From NCBI RefSeq assembly GCF_006658505.1, contig NZ_VFUZ01000001.1:368501-432500 (forward strand): a stretch of 64,000 nt of DNA, written 5' to 3'. Of this stretch, positions 46,355 to 58,903 are shown piece after piece (the first letter of the stretch is position 1; each line of letters starts with the position of its first letter). A program made the translations under genes and the position numbers. The DNA is from Mesorhizobium sp. B2-4-15. Lineage in GTDB: Bacteria; Pseudomonadota; Alphaproteobacteria; Rhizobiales; Rhizobiaceae. The notes below the pieces were generated by a model. It had not been told where the DNA came from. It was given only the letters and a program-made list of their open reading frames with translations, and did not search any database.

Positions 46355-48217
46355 CTACTTCGTGTCCAGCACGTCGCGCAACTTCGCGGCCAGCTGCTCG
46401 ATGGTGAACGGCTTGGCCAGGAAATGCACGTCATGGTCGAGCACACCGTTGTGGACGACGGCATTCCTGGTGAAGCCGGTGGTGAAGATGACTTTCAGCC
46501 CGGGCTGGCGCGCGACCGCTTCCTCGGCGAGCTTGCGGCCGTTCATCACCGGCATGACGATATCCGTGAAAAGCAGGGCGATGCCAGGCGTCGCGGCCAG
46601 CTTCTGAAGGGCCTCCGGGCCGCTTCCGGCCTGGATGACGGTGTAGCCGAGTTCGCGCATGGTGTCCGTCGTGGCGGCTCGCACGCGGGCGTCGTCCTCG
46701 ACCACGAGGATCGTCTCGGTGACCTTGGAGACGCTCTTGCCACGCTCGGCGGGCGCGGCCGGCTGCTCGGGGCCGAAGAAGCGTGGCAGGTAGATCTTGA
46801 TCGTCGTGCCTTCCCCCGGTTCGGAGTAGATCTTGACGTGGCCACCTGACTGTTTGACGAAGCCGAACACCTGGCTCAGCCCCAGTCCCGTGCCTTTGTT
46901 GACCGGCTTGGTGGTGAAGAAGGGTTCGAAGGCCTTGGTAATGACCTCCGGTGACATGCCCGCACCGGTGTCGGTCACCGCGACCATCACATACTGGCCG
47001 GGCGTGACTTCGGCATGCGTCGAGGCATAGGCCTCGTCGAGGTAGCTGTTGGCGGTCTCGATGGTCAACTTGCCGTCATTATCCATGGCATCGCGGGCGT
47101 TGATGGCCAGATTGAGGATCGCGTTCTCGATCTGGCTGGGGTCGGCGTGAGTTTTCCACAGGCCGCCCCCCAGCACCGTTTCGATGCGAATGCCCTCGCC
47201 CAGGGTCCGTCGCAGGAGGTCGGACATGCCGGTCACCAGCCGGTTGGTGTCGACGACCTGCGGCGCCAGCGGCTGCAGACGGGAGAAGGCAAGAAGCCGG
47301 GAAGTCAAATTGGCGGCACGGCTGGCCGCGTCGGTCGCGGCTTCGATCAGCTTTTCTATATCATGCTCGCCACGCCTCAGCTTGCGCTGGGCAAGGTTCA
47401 TGGCACTGAGGATCACCGCCAGCATGTTGTTGAAATCGTGGGCGATGCCGCCAGTCAATTGCCCGACGGCTTCCATCTTCTGCATCTGGCGTATCTGGGA
47501 TTCGGCCTTTTCACGCGTCAGGATCTCGTTGCCGAGCTCGATGTTCTTGCGCATCAACTCTTCCTGGGCGGTGGCGACCTCGCGGAAGCGGCGGCGGGAT
47601 ACGTGGATGGTGTAGGCGCCAAGCAGGAAGATCGCGACGAGGGCCGCCAGCGAACCCACGCGCAGCCAGGCCTCGACCTGGTCCGTGTGCGCGTCGCGCG
47701 CCGCGATGTCGGCCGCGCCGCTGCGGCGGATCGTATCCATGCTGGTCCGGATTTCATCCATGGCGGCCTTGCCCTGGCCGCTGCGGACCAGTTGCAACGC
47801 CCCGGCCACATCGCCCCTGTCGTACAGGGCGATGGTCTCGGCCAGTTCAGCCTGCTTTTGCGAAAGCGCATCCTTGATGTGATTGATCTGCTGGACGAAC
47901 GGGTCGTCCGAAGCCGCCATGGCGTCGATGCGGGAGAGCTGCCCCGGAATTGCATCGACTGCCTTCCGGTAGGGGTCGAGATAGGATTTCTCGCCGGTCA
48001 GGAGATAGCCGCGCTGACCGCTTTCGGCGTCCTGTGCCAGAGCAAGGAGGCCGGAAAGCAACTGCTGATATTCAAGAGTCTGGCGTGCGGCGGAACGATT
48101 GGCTCTCTGGTCTTCAACGAGCATGGCGCGGGCGCCGACGATCAGCGCCAGCACCACGAAACCGGCGACAATCGGAAACGTTTGCCATCGCATGGCACGT
48201 CGAAGACGAGCAATCAT
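46355..48217 (-). CDS. CHASE3 hybrid sensor histidine kinase with C-terminal receiver
   Basis: A 620-residue hybrid kinase. An N-terminal membrane segment (about 15-33), a CHASE3 periplasmic sensor (about 38-180, AESGQRGYLLTGEKSYLDPY) and a second membrane segment (about 185-205) lead to a coiled coil and the HWE-like/HisKA domain with H-box GGIAHDFNNMLAVIL (His260), an ATPase domain with NLAINARDAMD, and VTDTGAGMSPE with GTGLGLSQVFGFV, and a receiver domain whose acceptor is Asp552 in LLFTDIVMPVMNG. ATG 48217 is the most likely start. No separate response regulator is adjacent. Signal unknown. Confidence 0.9.
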   Translation of the reverse strand: MIARLRRAMRWQTFPIVAGFVVLALIVGARAMLVEDQRANRSAARQTLEYQQLLSGLLALAQDAESGQRGYLLTGEKSYLDPYRKAVDAIPGQLSRIDAMAASDDPFVQQINHIKDALSQKQAELAETIALYDRGDVAGALQLVRSGQGKAAMDEIRTSMDTIRRSGAADIAARDAHTDQVEAWLRVGSLAALVAIFLLGAYTIHVSRRRFREVATAQEELMRKNIELGNEILTREKAESQIRQMQKMEAVGQLTGGIAHDFNNMLAVILSAMNLAQRKLRRGEHDIEKLIEAATDAASRAANLTSRLLAFSRLQPLAPQVVDTNRLVTGMSDLLRRTLGEGIRIETVLGGGLWKTHADPSQIENAILNLAINARDAMDNDGKLTIETANSYLDEAYASTHAEVTPGQYVMVAVTDTGAGMSPEVITKAFEPFFTTKPVNKGTGLGLSQVFGFVKQSGGHVKIYSEPGEGTTIKIYLPRFFGPEQPAAPAERGKSVSKVTETILVVEDDARVRAATTDTMRELGYTVIQAGSGPEALQKLAATPGIALLFTDIVMPVMNGRKLAEEAVARQPGLKVIFTTGFTRNAVVHNGVLDHDVHFLAKPFTIEQLAAKLRDVLDTK

Positions 48218-48454
48218 CTGTTCTGCCGGACCAAAAGGAATTCCCGCGGGCAGCATTTGGTAAGCGGCAGCAGCCTCCAAGGCAATATGCCGTCTTCTTG
48301 AAGCCGGCAATACGTGTCCAGCCTTGCGAAACCGAAAGCATTTGGCTAAGGAGGCCGCGCATTCAGCGGCCGGCGCAGCCGGACGTGTCTTTCCGCTTTT
48401 CGGGATTCCGCTTTCTGGGTTGGGTCCGGCTTCAGTCAAAGGCAATTCGCTTCC

Positions 48455-49708
48455 ATGGCGCGCATCGTGATGAAATTCGGCGGAACCTCCGTCGCCGACA
48501 TCGCCCGCATCCGCAATGTGGCGCGTCACGTCAAACGCGAGGTCGACGCCGGCCATGAGGTGGCGGTGGTGGTTTCGGCAATGGCCGGCAAGACCAATGA
48601 ACTGGTCGCCTGGACGCGCGAGGCCTCGCCGATGCACGACGCACGCGAATACGATGCCGTTGTCGCTTCCGGCGAGCAGGTCACCGCCGGGCTTTTGGCG
48701 ATCACGCTGCAGAACATGGGCATCCATGCGCGGTCCTGGCAGGGCTGGCAGATCCCGATCAAAACCGACAACGCGCATGGCGCGGCGCGCATCCTCGACA
48801 TCGACGGCGCGTTCCTGGTCAAGCGTTTCGGCGAGGGCCAGGTGGCTGTCATCGCCGGTTTCCAGGGTATCGGGCCGGACAACCGCATCGCCACACTTGG
48901 CCGCGGCGGTTCCGACACCAGTGCCGTGGCCATAGCCGCGGCGGTCAAGGCCGATCGCTGCGACATCTACACCGATGTCGACGGGGTCTATACCACCGAT
49001 CCGCGCATCGAGCCCAAGGCGCGGCGGCTGGGCAAGATTTCCTTCGAGGAAATGCTCGAAATGGCCTCGCTCGGCGCCAAGGTGCTGCAGGTGCGTTCGG
49101 TCGAACTTGCCATGGTGCACAGGGTGCGTACCTTCGTGCGGTCGTCCTTCGACGATCCCGACGCGCCCGGAATGGGGGATTTGCTCAATCCTCCGGGAAC
49201 GCTCATTTGCGACGAGGAAGAGATCGTGGAACAGCAGGTCGTCACCGGAATTGCCTACGCCAAGGACGAGGCCCAGATTTCGCTGCGCCGCGTCGGCGAC
49301 CGCCCCGGCGTTGCCGCCGGCATTTTCGGGCCGCTGGCCGAGGCCAACATCAATGTCGACATGATCGTCCAGAACATTTCCGAGGACGGCAAGTTCACCG
49401 ACATGACCTTCACGGTGCCTTCCGGAGACGTCGACAAGGCGCTTGCCGTGCTCGATCGGCTGAAAGCCGAGGTCGGCTACGATGTCGTACAGTCGGAAGC
49501 CGGCATGTCGAAGGTTTCGGTCATCGGCATCGGCATGAGGAGCCACGCCGGCGTCGCGGCCACCGCCTTCAAGGCGCTGGCGGACAAGGCGATCAACATT
49601 CGCGCCATCACCACTTCCGAGATCAAGATTTCGATACTGATCGACGGCCCGTACACGGAACTTGCTGTTCGCACTTTGCATTCCGTCTACGGTCTGGATA
49701 AGCAGTAG
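48455..49708 (+). CDS. lysC: Aspartate kinase
   Basis: A 417-residue enzyme that phosphorylates aspartate, the entry to lysine, threonine and methionine synthesis and to diaminopimelate for the cell wall. MARIVMKFGGTSVADIARIR holds the KFGGTS nucleotide site; VASGEQVTAGLLA and GRGGSDTSAVAIAAA form the catalytic core. Two C-terminal ACT domains (about residues 265-417) bind lysine/threonine for feedback control. ATG 48455. ptsP follows after 81 bp. Confidence 0.97.
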   Translation: MARIVMKFGGTSVADIARIRNVARHVKREVDAGHEVAVVVSAMAGKTNELVAWTREASPMHDAREYDAVVASGEQVTAGLLAITLQNMGIHARSWQGWQIPIKTDNAHGAARILDIDGAFLVKRFGEGQVAVIAGFQGIGPDNRIATLGRGGSDTSAVAIAAAVKADRCDIYTDVDGVYTTDPRIEPKARRLGKISFEEMLEMASLGAKVLQVRSVELAMVHRVRTFVRSSFDDPDAPGMGDLLNPPGTLICDEEEIVEQQVVTGIAYAKDEAQISLRRVGDRPGVAAGIFGPLAEANINVDMIVQNISEDGKFTDMTFTVPSGDVDKALAVLDRLKAEVGYDVVQSEAGMSKVSVIGIGMRSHAGVAATAFKALADKAINIRAITTSEIKISILIDGPYTELAVRTLHSVYGLDKQ

Positions 49709-49789
49709 CAAGACTGAATCAGTTGTTGCGCGCGTGCCGGCAGCGGCGGAAACTGCGCCGGCAAGTGTTTCATTGGAGAAGAAGCCGCG

Positions 49790-52060
49790 ATGCGTGAGAC
49801 GGCCGTTGGCCCGCGCGTTCTGCTGAAACGGCTCCGCGAGCTCATGCAAGAGCCGCTGGAGCCGCAGGAGCGGCTTGACCGGATCGTGCGCGATATCGCG
49901 TCCAACATGGTCGCCGAAGTCTGCTCGCTCTATGTGCTGCGCGCCGATTCGGTGCTCGAGCTCTATGCCACCGAAGGTCTGAACCCCAACGCCGTCCACC
50001 TGGCGCAATTGAGGCTGGGGCAAGGCCTGGTCGGCACGATCGCCGCCAGCGCGCGGCCGCTCAACCTTTCCAACGCGCAGGAACACCCGGCCTTCGCCTA
50101 CCTGCCAGAGACCGGGGAAGAGATTTACAATTCCTTCCTTGGTGTGCCGGTGCTGCGGGCAGGGCGCACGCTGGGCGTCCTGGTTGTCCAGAACAAGACC
50201 ATGCGTCACTACCGCGACGACGAGGTCGAGGCGCTGGAAACGACGGCGATGGTCATCGCCGAGATGATCGCCACCGGTGATCTGGCGCGGCTGACCCGGC
50301 CGGGCCTGGAACTCGACCTGCGCCGCCCGGTGAGCTTCACCGGCCTGTCCTTCAACGACGGCGTCGGGCTTGGCCACGTCGTGCTGCACGAGCCGCGCAT
50401 CGTCGTCACCAACCTGTTCAACGAGGACAGCGAGGAAGAGGTCCGGCGGCTGGAAAGCTCGCTCGGCTCGCTGCGGCTCTCCATCGACGACATGCTGGAG
50501 CGCCGCGACGTCGCTTTCGAGGGCGAGCATCGCCAGGTGCTGGAAGCCTACCGCATGTTCGCCAATGACCGTGGCTGGGTGCGGCGCCTGGAAGAGGCGA
50601 TCCGCAACGGCCTGACGGCGGAAGCGGCGGTGGAAAAGGTGCAGAGCGACATGCGCGCGCGCATGCTGCACATGACCGATCCCTATCTGCGCGAGCGGAT
50701 GAGCGACTTCGACGACCTCGCCAACCGGCTGCTGCGGCAGCTGATGGGACGCGGGCCGGAAGATGTCGCGGCATCGCTGCCGAAGGATGCCATCATCGTC
50801 GCCCGCTCCATGGGCGCCGCCGAACTGCTCGACTATCCCCGGGACAAATTGCGTGGACTGGTGCTCGAGGATGGCGCGGCTACCAGCCACGTCGTCATCG
50901 TCGCGCGCGCCATGGGCATTCCGGTCGCCGGCCAGATGAAGGGCGCCGTTTCCATGGCGGAAAACGGCGATGCCATCATCGTCGACGGCGAGGAAGGCGC
51001 GATCCATCTGCGGCCGCAGTCCGATCTCGAGGCAGCCTATGCCGAAAAGGTGCGGTTCAGGGCACGCCGGCAGGAAGTCTACCGCGAGCTGCGCAAGAAG
51101 CCGTCGATGACCAGGGATGGCGTGCAGGTTGACCTGCTGATGAATGCCGGGCTTGCCGTCGACCTGCCGCAGCTGGCCGAGGCGGGCGCGGCCGGCATCG
51201 GCTTGTTCCGCACCGAATTGCAGTTCATGGTCGCCTCGACATTTCCGCGCGCCGAAGCGCAGGAAAAACTCTACCGCGACGTGCTCGAGGCCGCGCGCGG
51301 CAAGCCGGTAACCTTCCGCACCATCGATATAGGCGGGGACAAGGTGCTGCCCTACTTCAAGGGCGCCATCCAGGAAGAGAACCCGGCGCTCGGTTGGCGG
51401 GCGATCAGACTCACGCTCGACCGGCCGGGATTGCTGCGCACGCAGATCCGCGCCCTGCTCAAGGCCAGCGGTGGGCGTGAACTCAAGCTGATGCTGCCGA
51501 TGGTGACCGAGCTTGGCGAGATCGCCCAGGCGCGCGAGATCATCGATCGCGAGGTGCGGCATCTCTCACGCTTCGCCCACCACCTCCCGACCAGCCTCAA
51601 GCTGGGCGCCATGCTGGAAGTGCCGTCGCTCCTGTTCCAGCTCGACGAATTGATGAAAGCCGTCGACTTCGTCTCGGTCGGTTCAAACGATCTGTTCCAG
51701 TTCGTCATGGCGGTCGACCGCGGCAACACGCAATTGGCGAACCGCTTCGATACGCTGTCGGCGCCGTTCCTGCGTGTGCTCAAGCAGATCGCCGACGCCG
51801 GCGCCCGCAACCACACGCCCGTGACGCTGTGCGGTGAACTCGCCGGCAAGCCGATCTCGGCAATGGCGCTGATCGGCCTCGGTTTCCGCTCGATCTCGAT
51901 GTCGCCGGCCTCGATCGGCCCGGTCAAAGCCATGCTGACGGAACTGCCGTTGGACGAGCTGAAAGCATTCTTCGACGATAATCTGATGGCGCCGGCGCAG
52001 GGGCTGCCGATGCGGGCGTTGCTGCAGGCCTTTGCCGACGACCGCTCCATTCCGCTGTAG
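49790..52060 (+). CDS. ptsP: Phosphoenolpyruvate-protein phosphotransferase PtsP (EI-Ntr)
   Basis: A 756-residue first enzyme of the nitrogen-related PTS. An N-terminal GAF domain (about 15-165), the sensory part that responds to glutamine in relatives, precedes the enzyme I domains. The phosphorylated His367 lies in [19 protein letters not shown]; the PEP-binding domain has [15 protein letters not shown], then [18 protein letters not shown] and [16 protein letters not shown]. It phosphorylates NPr (PtsO), tuning potassium, carbon and nitrogen responses. Follows lysC, as in other rhizobia; prfA begins 8 bp after its stop. Confidence 0.95.
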   Translation: MRETAVGPRVLLKRLRELMQEPLEPQERLDRIVRDIASNMVAEVCSLYVLRADSVLELYATEGLNPNAVHLAQLRLGQGLVGTIAASARPLNLSNAQEHPAFAYLPETGEEIYNSFLGVPVLRAGRTLGVLVVQNKTMRHYRDDEVEALETTAMVIAEMIATGDLARLTRPGLELDLRRPVSFTGLSFNDGVGLGHVVLHEPRIVVTNLFNEDSEEEVRRLESSLGSLRLSIDDMLERRDVAFEGEHRQVLEAYRMFANDRGWVRRLEEAIRNGLTAEAAVEKVQSDMRARMLHMTDPYLRERMSDFDDLANRLLRQLMGRGPEDVAASLPKDAIIVARSMGAAELLDYPRDKLRGLVLEDGAATSHVVIVARAMGIPVAGQMKGAVSMAENGDAIIVDGEEGAIHLRPQSDLEAAYAEKVRFRARRQEVYRELRKKPSMTRDGVQVDLLMNAGLAVDLPQLAEAGAAGIGLFRTELQFMVASTFPRAEAQEKLYRDVLEAARGKPVTFRTIDIGGDKVLPYFKGAIQEENPALGWRAIRLTLDRPGLLRTQIRALLKASGGRELKLMLPMVTELGEIAQAREIIDREVRHLSRFAHHLPTSLKLGAMLEVPSLLFQLDELMKAVDFVSVGSNDLFQFVMAVDRGNTQLANRFDTLSAPFLRVLKQIADAGARNHTPVTLCGELAGKPISAMALIGLGFRSISMSPASIGPVKAMLTELPLDELKAFFDDNLMAPAQGLPMRALLQAFADDRSIPL

Positions 52061-52068
52061 CATTTGTC

Positions 52069-53148
52069 ATGATCAACCTGCCCCGCGACCGCATGGATCA
52101 AGTCGTCAAGCGTTTCGAGATGCTCGAAGCGCAGATGTCGGCCGGCCCGGCGCCGGATGCCTATGTGAAAATGGCGTCCGAATATGCCGAGCTTCAGGAC
52201 ATGGTGGCCAAGGTTCGGGCGCTGCGCTCGGCCGAGCACGAGCAGGCCGATCTCGAGGCGATGCTCGCCGACAAGGGCACCGACGCCGAGATGCGGGCAC
52301 TCGCCGAAGCCGACCTGCCCGGCGTCGAGGAGCGCATCGAAGGGTTGCAAAAGGACATCCAGATCCTGCTTTTGCCCAAGGATGCGGCCGACGACAAGAA
52401 CGCCATCCTCGAAATCCGCGCCGGCACCGGCGGTGACGAGGCGGCACTCTTCGCCGGCGACCTGTTTCGCATGTATGAGCGCTATGCCGCCGAACGCGGC
52501 TGGCGGTTCGAAACGGTGTCGGCCAGCGACGGCGATGCCGGCGGTTTCAAGGAAATCATCGCCACCGTGTCGGGCAAGGGCGTGTTTGCCCATCTGAAAT
52601 TCGAATCCGGTGTGCATCGCGTGCAGCGCGTGCCGGCAACCGAGGCCAGCGGCCGCATCCACACTTCGGCCGCCACCGTTGCCGTGCTGCCGGAAGCGGA
52701 AGAGGTCGACATCGAGATCCGCGCCGAAGACATCCGTATCGATACTATGCGGGCCTCGGGTTCCGGCGGCCAGCACGTCAACACCACCGATTCGGCGGTC
52801 CGCATCACGCATTTGCCGACTGGCATCATGGTGGTGCAGGCGGAGAAATCGCAGCACCAGAACCGGGCGAAGGCCATGCAGATCCTGCGGGCCCGGCTCT
52901 ATGATCTGGAGCGCGGCAAGGCTGACGAGGAGCGTTCCGAATCGCGCAAGTCGCAGGTCGGCTCCGGCGACCGCTCGGAGCGCATCCGTACTTACAATTT
53001 CCCGCAAGGGCGCGTCACCGACCACCGCATCAACCTGACGCTCTATAAGCTCGACCGGGTGATGATGGGCGAGCTCGACGAAATCGTCGACGCGCTGATC
53101 GCCGATCACCAGTCGAAGCTGCTGGCTGATATCGGCCTCAATGGCTGA
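52069..53148 (+). CDS. prfA: Peptide chain release factor 1
   Basis: A 359-residue release factor reading UAA and UAG. The catalytic GGQ motif is at residues 233-235 ([19 protein letters not shown]), and its glutamine is methylated by PrmC, encoded next. The anticodon-like PxT motif region lies near residue 185 ([17 protein letters not shown]). End region [15 protein letters not shown] is standard. The next gene starts 8 bp before its stop. Confidence 0.97.
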   Translation: MINLPRDRMDQVVKRFEMLEAQMSAGPAPDAYVKMASEYAELQDMVAKVRALRSAEHEQADLEAMLADKGTDAEMRALAEADLPGVEERIEGLQKDIQILLLPKDAADDKNAILEIRAGTGGDEAALFAGDLFRMYERYAAERGWRFETVSASDGDAGGFKEIIATVSGKGVFAHLKFESGVHRVQRVPATEASGRIHTSAATVAVLPEAEEVDIEIRAEDIRIDTMRASGSGGQHVNTTDSAVRITHLPTGIMVVQAEKSQHQNRAKAMQILRARLYDLERGKADEERSESRKSQVGSGDRSERIRTYNFPQGRVTDHRINLTLYKLDRVMMGELDEIVDALIADHQSKLLADIGLNG

Positions 53149-54019
53149 TCCTCTGCCCGAGGCGCTGGGGCCGCTGCTGCGGGAAGCGCGGGCCAGGCTT
53201 GTGGCCGCCGCGGTCGAGGATCCGGCGCTCGATGCGCGGCTGATCGTCGAACATTTTTCCGGGACGACGCGCACGCAGGCCATTGCCGACCCCGAATGCA
53301 AGGTCGACGGGAACGCCATCGCCGCGATCGACACCGCCCTGACGCGGCGAGTCGGTGGCGAACCGGTGCATCGCATCCTCGGCTATCGTGAATTCTACGG
53401 TTTGCGCTTGTCGCTGTCACCCGAAACGCTGGAGCCGCGGCCGGACACAGAAACGCTGATCGAGGCGGTGCTGCCATTCGTCAAGGCAACGGCCGCACGG
53501 GAGGGCACATGCCGCATCCTCGACCTCGGCACCGGGACGGGCGCGATCGCCTTGGCGCTGCTGAGCGTGGTGCCGACCGCAACCGCCACTGGTGTCGACA
53601 TCTCCGACGGCGCGCTGGCGACGGCGACCCGCAATGCCGGGCAATTGGGGCTCGGCGGCCGGTTCACGGCACTGCGGTCGGATTGGTTCGAAAAAGTTTC
53701 TGGCCGATACCATGTAATTGCCGCAAACCCTCCCTATATAGCATCGCAGGACATTGGAAATCTGCAGGACGAAGTTCGCGATTTCGACCCGCATCTTGCC
53801 TTGGATGGCGGTGTGGATGGACTGGTCCCCTACAGGATCATCGCCGCCAAGGCGGCAAGGTTTCTGGAAGCCGAGGCCAGGATTGCGGTCGAGATCGGCC
53901 ACACGCAACGCAATGAGGTCAACGACATATTTCGTATAGCCGGCTATGCCGCCGGCGAGGTGTTTGGCGATCTCGGTGGAAACGACAGGGTTCTTGTCTT
54001 TCAACGGGGAAAGCCTTGA
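53141..54019 (+). CDS. prmC: Release factor glutamine methyltransferase
   Basis: A 292-residue SAM enzyme that methylates the GGQ glutamine of release factors 1 and 2. The substrate motif NPPY is in [19 protein letters not shown]; the SAM site [17 protein letters not shown] is clear; [20 protein letters not shown] is the PrmC N-domain signature. ATG 53141 overlaps prfA by 8 bp, indicating coupling to its own substrate's gene. Confidence 0.95.
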   Translation: MADPLPEALGPLLREARARLVAAAVEDPALDARLIVEHFSGTTRTQAIADPECKVDGNAIAAIDTALTRRVGGEPVHRILGYREFYGLRLSLSPETLEPRPDTETLIEAVLPFVKATAAREGTCRILDLGTGTGAIALALLSVVPTATATGVDISDGALATATRNAGQLGLGGRFTALRSDWFEKVSGRYHVIAANPPYIASQDIGNLQDEVRDFDPHLALDGGVDGLVPYRIIAAKAARFLEAEARIAVEIGHTQRNEVNDIFRIAGYAAGEVFGDLGGNDRVLVFQRGKP

Positions 54020-54321
54020 CGCGGTGCGAAAAAACCGCTTGGCAATGCCGGGGAATGCGGCTAGGGTCGCCTCAACCGGATGAGACGAAGCAGGCAGTGC
54101 TCTTAGCGATTCGGTTTCCTTGGAAATAGCTGCCTTCTTGCGCAAACGACGCCCAAGCTTCGTGCGGGAATCGTCCGGCAAGTGATGTAACCGGAACAGG
54201 ATGGCACGTGGCGCCAACGCAATCGATGCGGGCGAACGCCGGTGAAGAAACGAAACGGCTGGCTGCATGAGCGCCTCCGTTCGTAACGAGTTTTCGAAAA
54301 TTTCAAGATGAAGAGAGTCGA
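54020..54321 (+). other. Intergenic leader before DUF4167 gene
   Basis: About 300 bp with no convincing gene, repeat or strong terminator. A possible short GTG frame ending TGA near 54270 has no support. The length suggests a long 5' leader or promoter region for the DUF4167 gene, whose ATG 54322 follows AAGAGAG. Confidence 0.4.
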
Positions 54322-55311
54322 ATGAGGCCACAACAGCAGAACAGGCGCATGCGCGGTCGCAACAATAGTGGCGGCGGCGGTGGCAACAACAATAACAACA
54401 ACCGCAAAGGCCCGAATCCGCTGACGCGCAATTACGAGAGCAACGGCCCGGACGTGAAGATTCGTGGATCGGCTCAGCAGATCGCCGAAAAATACGCCAC
54501 CCTTGCCCGTGATGCGCAAAGCTCCGGCGACCGGGTCATGGCGGAGAACTATCTCCAGCACGCCGAACACTACAATCGCATCATTGCCGCCGCGCAAGCG
54601 CAGATGCCGATCCAGAACGTCCAGCAGAACCGTGACGACTTCGACGATGACGGCGACGAGGACCGTGACGAGTTCGACAATGCTGGCAACAGCGGGGCTG
54701 GCAACAGCGGGGCTGGCAACATCGGGGTCAGCAACAGCGGAGCAAGCAGCGGCGGCAACACCATTTCCGATCCGCAAGTTCCAGTGATCAACCATGGCGC
54801 CGGTCCGCAGCCAGTGATCGAAGGCGTGCCGGCCGAGGTCGCGCTCAACCGGGAAAGCGGCCGCGACAATCGTGACAATGGTGGCCGTGACAGTGGTGGA
54901 CGCAACAATGGCGGTCGCCATCGCGATCGCCGCCCCAATGGCGGTTATGGCCAGAACGGCCAGCGCGATTATGCTTCGTCCGCCGAGCAAGGCGGCCAGC
55001 AGCAGCGCAACGAGGCTCCGGGACAGGCTGAGGTGCAGGCAGAGCCCGCTTCGCCGGCCGAAACCGCCGCGGCGGCCGAACCGGCTCCGCTGTTCGAGAA
55101 TTTTTCGCCAGCCGGTCTGGCCGCCCAGGCCGAGCTCAATGAGGCGGCAGCCGAGAGCGGCGCCGCTCGCCGCCCGCGGCGCCCGCGCCGCCCGCGCGCC
55201 AATGCCGACCAGGGAGACGGCGGCGGCCGCAATGCGGATGCCGGCGAGGTGGCCGCGGCCCCTGCCGACGGCGGCGGCGCCGAGCCCGTGATCTCAGACA
55301 TCGACAACTGA
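54322..55311 (+). CDS. DUF4167 low-complexity, putative RNA-binding protein
   Basis: A 329-residue protein. The conserved DUF4167 core (residues about 35-105: NPLTRNYESNGPDVKIRGSA, then QIAEKYATLARDAQSSGDRV) follows a basic Asn/Gly/Arg-rich start (MRPQQQNRRMRGRNNSGGGG). The rest is disordered: GNSGA repeats at 122-141, RDN/GGR-rich 175-225, Ala/Glu stretch and Arg/Pro tail RRPRRPRRPRAN. Such composition suggests RNA binding, as in RNase E-like tails; function not established. It lies between prmC and clpB in the usual rhizobial order, with its own terminator. Confidence 0.85.
   Translation: MRPQQQNRRMRGRNNSGGGGGNNNNNNRKGPNPLTRNYESNGPDVKIRGSAQQIAEKYATLARDAQSSGDRVMAENYLQHAEHYNRIIAAAQAQMPIQNVQQNRDDFDDDGDEDRDEFDNAGNSGAGNSGAGNIGVSNSGASSGGNTISDPQVPVINHGAGPQPVIEGVPAEVALNRESGRDNRDNGGRDSGGRNNGGRHRDRRPNGGYGQNGQRDYASSAEQGGQQQRNEAPGQAEVQAEPASPAETAAAAEPAPLFENFSPAGLAAQAELNEAAAESGAARRPRRPRRPRANADQGDGGGRNADAGEVAAAPADGGGAEPVISDIDN
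54684..54743 (+). repeat. 15-bp tandem repeat within DUF4167 gene
   Basis: Four in-frame 15-bp units (GGCAACAGCGGGGCT and variants) encode GNSGA, GNSGA, GNIGV, SNSGA. The first two are identical at the DNA level, as expected from recent slippage. Copy-number change would keep the reading frame. Confidence 0.85.
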
Positions 55312-55334
55312 TCGAACAGCACTTGAAGACGTTG

Positions 55335-55368
55335 AACGGCGGGGAGAAATCTCCGCCGTTTTCGTTTT
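55335..55368 (+). terminator. Rho-independent terminator after DUF4167 gene
   Basis: AACGGCGG...GAG pairs with CTCCGCCGTT (55335-55346 with 55351-55360, one bulged G), followed by TTCGTTTTC. It separates the DUF4167 transcript from clpB. Confidence 0.8.
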
Positions 55369-55411
55369 CTAGCGCCCGTGGAATATTATGCGTTGACCGA
55401 CATCAAGGCGT

Positions 55412-55440
55412 CTTGAGACAGCATGGCCTATGCACCATAT
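55412..55440 (+). promoter_or_regulatory. RpoH (sigma-32) type promoter of clpB
   Basis: CTTGAG (55412-55417), 17 bp, then CCATAT (55435-55440), about 93 bp before the clpB ATG. It matches the alphaproteobacterial heat-shock promoter form (CTTGAA, about 17 bp, CCTATAT-like). Confidence 0.7.
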
Positions 55441-55533
55441 CTCGGCTGAACAGGATCCGGCTCGAATGGGCGGGTCCGTCACCGCAATCTGATCCGGTGC
55501 CGCAAAGCGGGCCGGTGATGGAAGGAGACAGAT

Positions 55534-58140
<2,607 letters not shown>

Positions 58141-58142
58141 CC

Positions 58143-58190
58143 GATGCGTGTCGCCCAAAACCGACCTTGGTTTTGGGACAACGACATGGA
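58143..58190. repeat. Interspersed palindrome, family E, copy 1
   Basis: GATGCGTGTCGCCCAAAACC ... GGTTTTGGGACAACGACATG palindrome directly after the clpB stop. Inverted relative to copy 2 (58699-58747), which it matches closely; similarity seems to extend outward to the AAGCGCGTC stretches. Confidence 0.8.
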
Positions 58191-58226
58191 TAAAACAGAA
58201 GTCTGAAGCGCGTCGCGCTTCGGAGT

Positions 58227-58258
58227 GCCGCGCGCCCAGTTTGGGCGCGCGGCGTTTT
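58227..58258 (+). terminator. Rho-independent terminator of clpB
   Basis: Perfect 12-bp stem (GCCGCGCGCCCA / TGGGCGCGCGGC, arms 58227-58238 and 58242-58253) with a 3-base loop, followed by GTTTTT. Located about 90 bp past clpB. Confidence 0.93.
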
Positions 58259-58280
58259 TCATAGCTAGCACGGGACGCGG

Positions 58281-58646
58281 ATGACGCTGGACGACTACAA
58301 CGACTTCTGCGCCTCTCTGCCTGCCACGAACCATGTCGTGCAGTGGGGTGGCGCCCATGTCTGGAAGGTCGGGACCAAGGTCTTTGCCATTGGTGGCTGG
58401 AACGAAGGCGCGCAGCTCTTCGTCACCTTCAAATGCTCCGACATTGCCTACGACGTGCTGAAGGAACAGCCGGGCTTGCGGCCCGCGCCGTATCTTGCCT
58501 CACGCGGCATGAAATGGATCCAGCGTCAGACAAGCCAGAGCATGGATGATGAGGCGTTGCAGGACTATCTGCGCGAGAGCCACCGCCTTGTTGCGCTCAA
58601 GCTGACGAAGCAGGCGCGCAACGAGTTGGGGCTTGGCGCAGGCTAA
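58281..58646 (+). CDS. MmcQ/YjbR family DNA-binding-like protein
   Basis: A 121-residue protein of the YjbR/MmcQ family (double-wing-like fold). Features: WGGAHVWKVGTKVFAIGGWN, then LFVTFKCSDIAYDVLKEQPG and ASRGMKWIQRQ, and the helix LQDYLRESHRLVALKLTK. Function unknown; relatives are often encoded near regulators. It is bracketed by inverted copies of a family E palindrome. ATG 58281. Confidence 0.87.
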   Translation: MTLDDYNDFCASLPATNHVVQWGGAHVWKVGTKVFAIGGWNEGAQLFVTFKCSDIAYDVLKEQPGLRPAPYLASRGMKWIQRQTSQSMDDEALQDYLRESHRLVALKLTKQARNELGLGAG

Positions 58647-58698
58647 AGCGCGTCTCGTGAGAACGGAGTCATGCGACGCCCTTTAGGTTCTTTGTTTT

Positions 58699-58747
58699 GA
58701 TGCATGTCGTTCTCCCAAAACCGAGGTCACTTTTGGGCGACATGCAT
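58699..58747. repeat. Interspersed palindrome, family E, copy 2
   Basis: GATGCATGTCGTTCTCCCAA ... TTTTGGGCGACATGCAT. Imperfect palindrome of 49 bp, opposite in orientation to copy 1 at 58143. The preceding stretch from 58648 (AAGCGCGTCTCG) appears to belong to the same larger element. Confidence 0.8.
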
Positions 58748-58903
58748 TAGCTGATGTTCCCAGAGGTGCCGGAAAACCGCCATCTTCATGCCCGGTTCAT
58801 GTTGGAACCATATTGTGGATAGCTGGTTTGCTGGCGAAGGGGTTCGCCTCGCAGGGACAACGCCGGGCGACGGCAATCTACGGACCGGAGAGTTTTGGCC
58901 ACC

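Noticed and set aside
46355..51562. Very long open minus-strand frame running from the sensor kinase through lysC into ptsP
   Set aside because: Only the part up to 48217 resembles a protein family. The rest is antisense of lysC and ptsP, kept open by the GC-rich codon pattern, with low-complexity His/Arg/Gln-rich translation.
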